Notes under the pieces: generated by a model | The model's database searches: none | What the model saw: only the letters and a program-made list of their open reading frames with translations | What the model was told of the DNA's origin: nothing | Source of the DNA: Micractinium sp. NFX-FRZ | Lineage: Eukaryota > Chlorophyta > Trebouxiophyceae > Chlorellales > Chlorellaceae | Reading direction: 5' to 3' | Length of the DNA: 55,775 nt | NCBI GenBank assembly: GCA_029339195.1 | Contig: JAPTJF010000417.1 | Coordinates: forward strand, 1-55,775 | Shown here: positions 43,601 to 53,000 of the stretch, piece by piece | Numbering within the stretch: the first letter of the stretch is position 1 | Layout of the letters: every line of letters begins with the position of its first letter | Translations under genes and position numbers: made by a program

Positions 43601-46109
43601 GCTGCCGTTGCCGCTGCTGCCGCTGCCGGGGCTGCCGCAGCGTGCGGGGCTGCCGCTGCCGGGGCGCCGGGGCGGGCCGCGCTGCTTGCCTGCCGGCTGC
43701 CATGCCACGGCACCATGGACATCCAACGGATCAAACAGCTGCTGTGTAGCTGCCTGCCAGCCCAGCTGGCGGTCCAGCTCACAGATGGCGGCCTGCAACT
43801 TGCGCACCTCGTCAGACGCCTGTCCCACAACGCGCATTGCCTGCTCCGCGGCCCTGAAGGAGAGGTGCATGGAAGGCAGGGGTAGCAGCCATGGATAGCT
43901 GGAAATGCAGCGGGCCTGAGCAGCGGCACCAATGCAGGGGGCACGGCCGGGCAGGCAGGCAGGCAATACTGATGCCCCTGCCTGTTTCCTTTCCCCTTCT
44001 GCCCCATGTCAGCTAAAGTGCTGTCAGCCTTCCTCTGCACTTCTCTGCTCACTTATTCCGGTGCGCCTGCCGGCCCTCTGCCTTCTCCAGCTCTCGCAGC
44101 AGCTTGGCACGCTGTGCAAACGCACGCTGCAGGCTGTAGTCCACGCCTGCGCCGGCCAGCATTGGCACAGGCGAGCCTGGGCGGCTGCTGCCTGGACTGC
44201 TGCCCGGGCTACCAGCATCCCATCCACCGGCGCTGTCGGGCCGCCCACACTGCTGTTGCTGCTGCCGCTCCTCCTGCTGCTGCCAGTGCTGCTCCAGGTC
44301 GTTGATGGCGGTGAGCAGGCCCTCCCGGTGGCCCAGTGGCCCAATGCCCACTTCCACCTGCAGAAAAGCAGGAGGCAGAAGCCGAGCACGCACCTGGTGT
44401 GGACAGGGGGTGGAAGCCCATGGTTTCTTCAAGCTGCGACCAAGGCAGCTGATCAGCATGTTTGCGCCAGCAAGCAATAGAAAAACAGGGCTGCTTTTGG
44501 CCCAGCAAGAAATGCAGCAAGGAAGTGCCAAGGCTCTGAACCACCTGCGGGGCAAGCCCTTGCCCCACCTTGAGCTCCTCATTGCTCAGCTTCAACAGCA
44601 GAGCGCCGTTGACAGCGTTGTGCACAAACCGTCGGCGGTACTGCCCCAAGCCAATCAGCTCCAGCCAGTCGCACACCTCAGAGACCTGCAGGCAGGAAGG
44701 CAATGAGTGCAAAACAAGCCTTGTGGGTCACGCCGCTTTTCGGCCAACAGCACCCAAGAACTCCCACCCCAGCAGCCACAAGCGACCAATTGGCAGCACT
44801 AATGCCAGGAGAAGCTTGGCCATGAAGATCTGCACATCAACAACGAGCGATCTCGCTGCCACACCGACAGCTTGGCTGCAGCAGCGGCAGCACTTACTGT
44901 CCACTCAGCAGGGTCCTTGCGCTCTATCTGGCGGGCCACTCGGGCCTGCAGAGCCGGCCGCCCAGAACACGGCCTGCAGAGAGGACGGGGAACAAACGAT
45001 GCAGCTGTCGAGGCACCCGCACGGCGCATTGCAAGCCATGCCTCCTGGTCAGGCATTGAACAACCACAGCTCTCTGGATCCCATTCACTCTCCAATATGG
45101 CTCACCGCGCGGGCTGCTTGGTGGGTGAGGCCGAGCCTGGCCGGCTGCTGAGTGCAACTGACGACGGCCGGGTGCTGGGGCCTGCCGACGATGGCCGGAT
45201 GCCAGGCACCCCTGCCGACCCGGGGCGGCTGCGCTTGGACTCGGCGGCAGCAGTGCTGGCCAAGTAGCCTCCAAGGCGGGAGCTGCTGCGTGATGGGGGC
45301 CGAGTGGAGGCGGGGCTGCGTGCAGAGGCGGGGCTGCGAGCGGACGCGGCGGCGTGCACGGGCGTCGTCCGTCCTCGGGACGGCTCAGCCGCCGCCGGAT
45401 GCACTGAGGGACCGGCAGGCACCGCCGCGGCTGCGGTTGCTACCGTGCTCACTGTGCAGGTGCTGCCTGGGCCCTCGAGCCACTGCATGCTGCTGCCTGC
45501 AGCACCCACCCCGGGCTCCGGAGACATGCTGCGGCTGTACCCACCAATTGTGGAGGAGCGCGGGCTGCTGCCGATGCTGCTGGGTGCTGCTTCTTCGACG
45601 GCACCCTGGTCTGCAGGCCCACCACACAGGCTGCTGCCCTGCGTGCTGGGCCATCCCCTGCTGCTCACTGAAGCGGGTGAGAGTGGCAAGCCGGCGTGCG
45701 AGGGCTGGTTTCGGCTGCCCACACGTTGCACCTCTGGCGGTGCCGCGCCGCCGGTGCCGTTGCTGGCAGCTGTGGTGTGCACGCCCTGTGGCAGCTCATC
45801 TAGATTGTCTCCATCCAGCGCCGCAGCCGCAGTGAGGCGCCGCACATCCCTCACTGTTCCCGCCGGTGCCCGCACCGAGGTTGTCGGCGCCGGCGCCGGC
45901 GGTTGGCGCAGCGCAGCTGTGTCAGAGAAGCCACGGTCCAGCTCATGAAGCGAGGGCCTCAAATTGAGCCGCCTCAGCTCGTCACTCTGCGAGCTGTGCG
46001 CGCTGGACGAGGCTTCGCTGAGCGGCGGCGAGCTGCCCTCCCCCTCGACGGCGTGCTTTGACGAGGGGAGCAATCCCGGCGGCACGCACAGCGAGAGGGA
46101 CCGCTGCAT
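40699..46109 (-). CDS. SAM-domain protein with long disordered N-terminus and coiled-coil C-terminus
   Basis: Thirteen exons: 46109-45106, 44973-44898, 44685-44569, 44357-44053, 43853-43410, 43180-42983, 42720-42649, 42458-42222, 42009-41859, 41649-41540, 41416-41311, 41120-41047, 40813-40699; 1002 aa in one frame. Residues 1-345 are Ser/Pro/Ala-rich and repetitive (RPGSA, RPSSA, ARSPAS), probably disordered and phosphorylatable. Residues about 355-420 form a sterile alpha motif (VCDWLELIGLGQYRRRF, LLLKLSNEELK, GIGPLGHREGLLTAINDL), a protein-protein interaction module. The remainder is mostly charged helix: DRQLGWQ, RLQQDLVSRHAKTAEAARRAG, RKLMMCWRAVRAQQF, RKQKAKELEQQLYP. This looks like a cytoskeletal or scaffolding protein, but I cannot name an orthologue. 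It is divergent from the Rab gene, 308 bp apart. I did not notice exon-edge copies in its introns. Confidence 0.85.
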
Positions 46110-46417
46110 CACGCTGGGGGGCGTCCAACGCCTCTCAGCCCGTCCTCCCCACTGTCTTCGAAACGCCCGCCAGTTTGTTGCCGGGTCTCTGCGCGCCAGA
46201 TGGTTACTAATAACGCGTTATGTTTCGGAAGCGCCAATTGGAAGGCTGGTGCTACTAATTCGGGGTTCAACGTGAAATGTGTGCTGGCCTGCGTGGCACT
46301 CTCCAATTTCTCCCTCTGTGCTCGTTGGCCCCTGCACCTTGCCTCTCGACACGTGCGGGTTCGCAGGAGGCAGCCGGAACACGCGTCGGTGAACAGGGCG
46401 GGCAGCGAGCAAACAGT
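46110..46417. promoter_or_regulatory. Divergent promoter of the SAM-domain and Rab genes
   Basis: Only 308 bp separate the two start codons. The interval holds three perfect palindromes: ATAACGCGTTAT at 46210-46221, CCAATTGG at 46234-46241 (a two-way CCAAT box) and CACGTG at 46350-46355 (E/G-box core). Symmetric sites suit a bidirectional promoter, but function is inferred. Confidence 0.55.
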
Positions 46418-48819
46418 ATGGCCGGCAGCTTGCAGGCAGAGACGGACCACACGTTCAAGGTGGGTGTTGGGGTCGATCGGGGGCAGCAGAAGCGAGCGCA
46501 TGGGCTAGCGACACCCCGCTGCCAACCCGCCGCTGCCGGCCGCCCGCCAGCAAGCGGGCCGAGCGTAGCGGAAGAGCTGGCGCGCTGCGGGGGCGGGTCC
46601 TGCTGTGCACCGCCCCGTCCATCTCCTTACTGAGAAGTCTTTGAAGAGTGTACCGCATCAGCGATGTGGTCTGCTCCATGAGAGAAATACGTGGCTGCAC
46701 GATTCGCCACCTTCCGCCCGCCTCCCTGCCCACCCGCCTGCACCTTCCAACAGATTCTGCTGGTCGGCGACAGCGGTGTGGGCAAGAGCAGCCTGCTGCT
46801 GCGCTTTGCCACAGGCGGGTTTGAGGAGCTCACGCCCACAATCGGGTGAGCTGCTGCTGCTGCCGCCGCCCCAGCAGCCAGGCATCCCGTGCCTGGCGTG
46901 CACTCGGCCCTGCCCCTTCATTGGCAGGGCGTCGGTGCCCAGTTGCATGCCTGGCAAGCCACGAGCGTGCAGGTGCAGGCGGTTCATCCCGGAGAGGTAA
47001 CCTGAAGTAGTTCCATCACAGTGCGTCGCCCCCATGCCGTGTGTCCGCCCACACTGCACCTGCTGCCCCCTCTTCGTCTCTTGCCCCGTGCCTGCCCACC
47101 TTCATCCCCGTGGATCCCCTGCCACGCCTGCCGCAGGGTGGACTTTAAAGCCAAAGTGGTGGACATTGACGGGCGGCGCGTCAAGCTCACAATCTGGGAC
47201 ACAGCGGGGCAGGAGCGCTTCCGCACCCTCACCTCCTGTGAGCGAGGGCTGGGTGGTGTGGTGCACTCGTGGCAGCGCTGGGTGCAGGCAGTCAGGGTGT
47301 GGAAGCGCACGATGGGCGCTGCGGACCCCGCCTCCTGCACCTTGAAACCCTGCCAATCAACCACTTGCCGACAAGTGCCTTTGGCCACATTTGGCTGCCC
47401 AGTATGCCCCCCTCCTTCCCCCACTTTTCATGCTGACCAGGACCTATTGCTTCCTCGAAAGTCACCTCCCTGCGCAGCCTACCATGCTTACCCACTCCGA
47501 TGAGGCCCCTGGCAGACAGGGATTTGACAGTCCAGCCTGGCTGCCCCCATTCATGCTTCCCTTTTTGCAGCCTACTACCGCGGCGCGCAGGGCATCATTC
47601 TGGTGTACGACGTGACCCGGGCCGAGACGTTTGACAGCCTGGCCGACATCTGGCTTCGGGAGGTGGACATGTACAACACGGTGGAGGAAGGCATTAAGAT
47701 GGTGGTGGCAAACAAGGTCGACCTGGTGAGCTGGCCTGCCAATGCTTTGAACGGCGTTTTGACTGGAAATGGGCTTGACCAGAGAGCAGGGGCAATTGGT
47801 GCGCGGAGGGAGTGCAAGGCAGGCATGTGCAGCAGGACAGAAGACCCCCTTTGCCGAAGGCGTCTTGTATCGTAGCGATCAGGGGAGAGTGCCCTCCCAG
47901 GCTCTCTTCCGTGATCTGCAGGCGAAGCAGCGCGAGGGGAGCGGCCAGCACCCACGTGCCTCCGCCACCTCTGCTTCATGCAGCCGCCCTCAACAACCTC
48001 CCCTGCCCTCCTGCTTGCCCTGGCACCCTGCTGCTTCCCTTCCTGCAGGGCAGAGCAGTGCAAGGTGGGAGGTGCGGCAGGGCCCTGCTCTGCCGCCGGT
48101 CTCACCACCTTCAATATCCTCTCTCCTTCCCTGCCTCCCGCATTCTTTTGCTGTGCAGGCGGAGCAGCGCGAGGTGAGCCGCGAGCAGGGCGTCGCGTTT
48201 GCGCGCGCCCACGGCTGCCTGTTTGTGGAGACGTCGGCCAAGGGCAACGTGGCGGTGGACCAGGCATTTGAGGAGCTCGTGCACAAGGTGGGAGCTGTAA
48301 AATATTGTGTGTGTTGTTTGTGATGAGTTTCAAGAGTGTACAGACAAAGTGCACAGCAATGGAAAAAGGGACACCCACCGGGGGGAAGGGAAGGGGCTGC
48401 TTGTCTGTGGAGACGTCTGTCTGGCAGCAGGCTGAGCCTTCAAGGTGGCTTTTGTTTACAGGGCATGTGGGTGCAACGTGCAGGCTCTGTGGCGCACAGG
48501 GAAGGGGGAGCAGGCGGGCGAGGAGAGGCGGGTGCATGGCAGCTGCCGGGTGTCCCTCATCGGCAAGTTGCAACGCGCCTGCCCCTTCCCCTTGCTCGTT
48601 ACCTACTGTACCCCTTTGGAATTGTGGAGACATCTACTGCCTTGCTCTCATAAGAATAAAACTGCCTTACTCACTTGTCGTGCTGTGCCCGCCCCATTTT
48701 CCCACCCCCTGCGCTTGTCCTGCCAGATTCTAGAGACGCCCAGCCTGCTGGCCTCCAGCAGCAGCTCGTTTGGCCTCAAGACAAAGCAGCAGGGAGCGGC
48801 GTCCTCCTGCTGCGGCTGA
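46418..48819 (+). CDS. Rab GTPase of the RabC/Rab18 subfamily
   Basis: Six exons: 46418-46459, 46754-46845, 47137-47237, 47571-47725, 48159-48287, 48727-48819; 203 aa, normal for the family. All nucleotide-binding motifs are present: GDSGVGKS (19-26), PTIG in switch [10 protein letters not shown] (65-73), NKVD (126-129) and ETSAK (154-158). [49 protein letters not shown] and the second-exon junction PTIGVDFK match plant RABC and animal Rab18. The C-terminus SSCCG carries two Cys for geranylgeranylation. Rab18/RabC proteins act on ER, lipid droplets and Golgi-ER traffic. The start [14 protein letters not shown] is the only ATG that gives the expected N-terminus. Intron 4 contains two decoy copies of the exon 5 acceptor. 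Confidence 0.95.
47915..48070 (+). repeat. Acceptor-side copies of Rab exon 5
   Basis: CTGCAGGCGAAGCAGCGCGA (AKQRE, start 47922) and CTGCAGGGCAGAGCAGTGCA (start 48049) duplicate the true CTGTGCAGGCGGAGCAGCGC (AEQRE, start 48159). Steps are about 127 and 110 bp. Both copies keep an AG. Confidence 0.85.
48393..48421 (+). repeat. Downstream copy of an internal Rab exon 5 segment
   Basis: GGCTGCTTGTCTGTGGAGAC matches GGCTGCCTGTTTGTGGAGAC of exon 5 (codons GCLFVET) about 185 bp downstream of the original. Confidence 0.75.
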
Positions 48820-50024
48820 CCCACTCAACCCCGCTGCCGCAGCGCACACAGCAGCATCTGCGACAGTGGCAGCTATGGCAGCAGCAGGTGCGGCAGCCGC
48901 TGTGGCGTTCGCGGCTGCAGCACAGGTGCAGCCTGCTACTTCCCCCCCATGTCCTCCCCATGCCTCCCACCTGTTTCATGTACATGCAATTGTGTACATA
49001 CCTCTGGCCCTCTGGCCCTTGCCTGGTTCCGTCCCACCTCTCCAGCGTTCCCCAAACTTGCCCTGCATCCCTCCTTCCTTTCTTCCTTCCCCTGCCGCTC
49101 GCGTTCTCCCGGCCACCTGCCCGTTGTGCTGCACCTGCTGTGCAAGTTCATGTGACACCTGCACTGAGGCCTGCCCTGAAGGCCTGCTGCAGATTTCCAG
49201 GCCTTCTGGCAGCTTCTTCCCAGCTCACAGCCGGCCAGCAGAGCAGACTTTACAGGCCGCCAGGCAGTGCCCTTGCACGCAAGGCGCAACGGAGGAGGGC
49301 GAGGACTGTGCAGGGCCAAGGCTGTGCAAGGCGCAGGTTGTGCAAGCCTGTGTGCGTGCACTGATGAGAGATTGTGGTGTGAGCAAGGCAACAGAGGTTT
49401 GGCAGAGGGGCAACAAAGGCTTGGCTGGGCCGACAAGCAAGAGGAACGAAGTAACAACATGCAGGGGCAGGCATGGGCGCCTCTGCCGGCAGAGGGGCTT
49501 TGCTGACAAGGCAACACAGGATGTGATGTGGTGCAGAACAGGCGGGCGTGTAAGTGGGCTGTTGAGTCGGGGCACTATGGTGGGTAGGTGAGGGAAGCGG
49601 TTGCAGGATGCAGCGGTGCCAGAGGACATCCCGACTCTTCAGTGAGGCATGCTAGTGCTGGAATGAGGTGTCAGGCAGGGCGGTGGGCTGTTCCAGGAGC
49701 GTGGCGGCCCGGTGGCACGGCAAGGCAGCGTGCGCAGGATACAACCTGGCAGGCATTGACAGAGCTTTCCCCAGGACCAGGGAGGAGGTGGGTGCATGCA
49801 GGCGTTGGCACCATTGGGCAGGAAATGGGCGTATGGGTGCTGCGCCATACTACCAGGAGCAGGGCTGGACCTGGCAACACCAGCGGGTGAGGTGGAGGTG
49901 CAGAGGGTGCACAGGCAGCCGCTGTGGAGCATTATGTCCTGCCACAGGCTGACCGGTTCAGGCTCAGCACAGTCGCAAACAACCTGCCTGGCTGACCAGA
50001 GAGCACTGCCTTCTGGCAGGCTGC
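48820..50024. other. Convergent 3' flank of Rab and OPR-RAP genes
   Basis: No exon could be recognised. Short degenerate repeats built on GCAAGGC, TGTGCAAG and GGCAACA fill 49250-49520, and long open frames across them reflect those repeats. A TGTAA occurs at about 49549 on the plus strand, far (about 730 nt) from the Rab stop. Confidence 0.5.
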
Positions 50025-53000
50025 TCAGGGGCGCGAGTCAGCGCGCCCGCTGCTGCTGCCAGCGGGGGCGGCTGGGCTGCCATCGCCAGCATTGCCTTCG
50101 GCCTCAGGGCTGCGGTCCAGTGAGAGGAAGAGAGGGGCGCGGCCGCCACGCAGGGCACGCGCAGCAGCCTCCGCTGCGGCCAGGGAGGCCTGCGAGGGCC
50201 CCGCCAGCCGGCCGGTGCCTCCGGCAACCCCCAGCGCTGGTATGGGCCCCGGGGCAGGGGGTGCGTGCTGCCCGCTGCCGCCCTGCTGCTGCGGGGAGCT
50301 GAGGGGCGGTGATGCTGGCTCTGCTGCTGCCCCTGCTGCTACTACTGCTGCTGCGGCTGCTGCTGCCGGCACCCCCACTGGGGAAGCAGTGGTGGGTCCA
50401 GCCTCAGGTCCTGCCGGCGGGCCAGCAGCCCCCTCAAACGACAGGCTGTTGAGCAGGTGCAGAGCACCCTGTTTGGCTGACAGAAGGCTGTGCAACACTC
50501 CATCGGGGGCACCGCTCTGCTCGCCATGCTCCTGCTGTGCCTGCTGCGCCGCCTGCTGCGCCGCCTTATGTGCCTGCGGCGCCTGCTGCGGCGGCGACAG
50601 CTCACGATGCACTGCTGGCGTGGGCACTGCCGGGCAGCCGGCCGCGGCAGGCTGTGCAGCTGCCGCTGCCTCGTCAGCGCTGTTTTGCTCTGCCGGGGGC
50701 TGTGCTGCTGCCACGTGCGGGGAGGCCGGCTCCGCCTGCCCTCGGCCCAGCAGTGCTGCTTCGAAAGCTGTATCGCTGGGCAGCCCCTGCGCAAGATGCA
50801 CAGGCGAGGCTCTTGGGGACGCCTTGCCCGCGGTTCCCGCAGCTCCAACTTTGGGGGACGCTACCGCAGCTGTGGGCGTGCCAGTTGGGGCGCCAGCAAC
50901 GGCGGTCGAGGACTCCCCAAGTGCGCCGCCCGCGCCCACGCCCTGCGCTGCCTCCGCAGCAGCCGCCTCTGCTGCCTCCTGCTCCCTCCGCCGCTGCTGC
51001 ACCGCCGCCGCCCGCCGCTCCTCCTGGACCACCCAGGCAGGCAGGCGGGATTGGAAGCCTTCCCGCAGGGCCTCCAGCCTGGCGCTGGCGGCGGCCTGGC
51101 ATGCCGCCACCTCAGGCTGAGGCTCGGCGCGCGCCTCCGCCAGTGCGCGCTGCAGCAGCAGCTGCCGGCCCTCCTCTGCAGCAGGGGCGGGTGGGAGGGG
51201 GCAGGGGCAGCGGGGGTTCCCCCTGAGGTTGGGCACAACATTAAAGCTTGTGGTGTGGGAGCAGCGCCGGCATTGCCAATTGAATCGCGGATCACCCCTT
51301 TGCCTGCCTGCCTGCCTGCCTGCCTGCCTGCCCGCTGACTCACTTCCCAACCGTAAACTTGTCACTGAATATTTGTAGGTGCGCCCTCGCTCACCAGACT
51401 CTCCGCTCCAGTGGTAGAAGGGGATGCTGACCACACGCCAGCCGCGCACCCGCAGCAGCGTCTGCCTGCACCACAGCCACGAAGGGCGCAGACAGGCGGG
51501 GGCAGGGATGGATGAATCAGTCGCCGCCGGCGGTCTGGCTGCTGCGCCTGCAGCTGTGGGGGGTCATGAGGGTGGCACCATTCCCGAATGCCTGCAGTCC
51601 GCCACAGCCGACTTGTGCCAGCCTGAGCGCCCAGCCCGGCTGCCCCCTGCCCCCTGCCCCCAGCCTCACCACATATGCACCCCACCTGGCATGCAATCGA
51701 CACGCTGAGCGACTGAGCAGTGCGTGTGGTGCTTACCCACTATACATTTGGCTAGCATATGTATGCAATACACCCAAGGCAGGCACGCCCACCTGGCGCG
51801 CATCTCCCCCAGCGGCTGGAAGGTGTTGGCGGTGAAGTGCCGGGGTCCGTCCACCTCCAGGGCGATGCGCTCCTCGGGCAGCGCGATGTCGACTGAGAAC
51901 AGGTGGTCGGCGGTGAGGTGCTCGATCGTGTGCCCCACCTCCAGCGCGCTCAGCATGCGCGACACCTCGGCGTGGAACTCGCTGATCCTGCGGTACCATG
52001 GCAGGACATGGCAGGACATGGCAGGACAACGCAGGCAATGATGAGAGGAGCATCAGTGTAGCATGCGCGACTCCTCGCTGATCCTGCGGCTACGCAGGTG
52101 GTGCATGACACGCAGCAAATGAGGGGATGAGGAGGCTTTATACCAGCAGGCGCAGCACCTCGGAGTGCAACTTGCTGATCCTGCACTGTACAGCACAAGG
52201 CTCCCTGCACTAGACCACTGCTGAGCTTTCAAATAGCTGCCACTACATTAGAGCTTATAACAGTGGCAGCTCGTGCCTGGTTGTCTTGCCCACACTCCCG
52301 CCCCTCGCCCACTTGATCTTCTTGGTCGTCTCCACCCACCCCCTGTTGTCACCTCACCCCGTCTCACTTCACCCCCACTCCTTTCTTGGTTCACTCACTT
52401 GATCTTCTTGGTCGTCTCCACCCACGCGTTCTGCGCCAGCGCCAGCAGCGCCTCGGCCAGCGGCCACTCCTCGCCCGGCCCCTGGGCCAGCACCAGCATG
52501 TAGGCCTGGAACACCTGCAGCACATGGTACAGACTTCCATAACATGATAACCTTGGATCGGAACTAGCAAATGAGCTCGGTTGAAAAGTGCCTGCCCCTC
52601 ATGGCCAGCCTGCCCCCGCCCTTGGCTGCCTCACATGGCCAGCCACCATGGTTGCCCCACATGGCCAGCCAGCACCCCAGCTTGGCTCCCTGCATGGCTA
52701 GCATGCACGCCCGCATGGCTCTCCACATGGCCAGCCGGCCCGCTTGCCTGGGTGAGCGCCTCGGCTGGCAGCTCGTGGTATGGCACGCCCAGAGCGTCCA
52801 GCTGCAGGCAGAGGGGGTGTAGAAGAGCACACACAATGCACTTGAGGGACGCCCGTGGTGGGGCAATTCCACATGGTCCGAGCAAGGGGTGATTGGGGGG
52901 CGGCGCAAAGCCAGGGGACGTGGAGGAGCAAGCAGGGGAGGGGATGGACGATGGGCACACGGGCGGGGTGTTGAGAACCTGCGCCAGGCAGCTGCCATTG

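Noticed and set aside
48770..49591. 273-residue plus-strand open frame overlapping the Rab 3' end
   Set aside because: It is in a different frame from the Rab last exon and continues through degenerate repeats; no motif.
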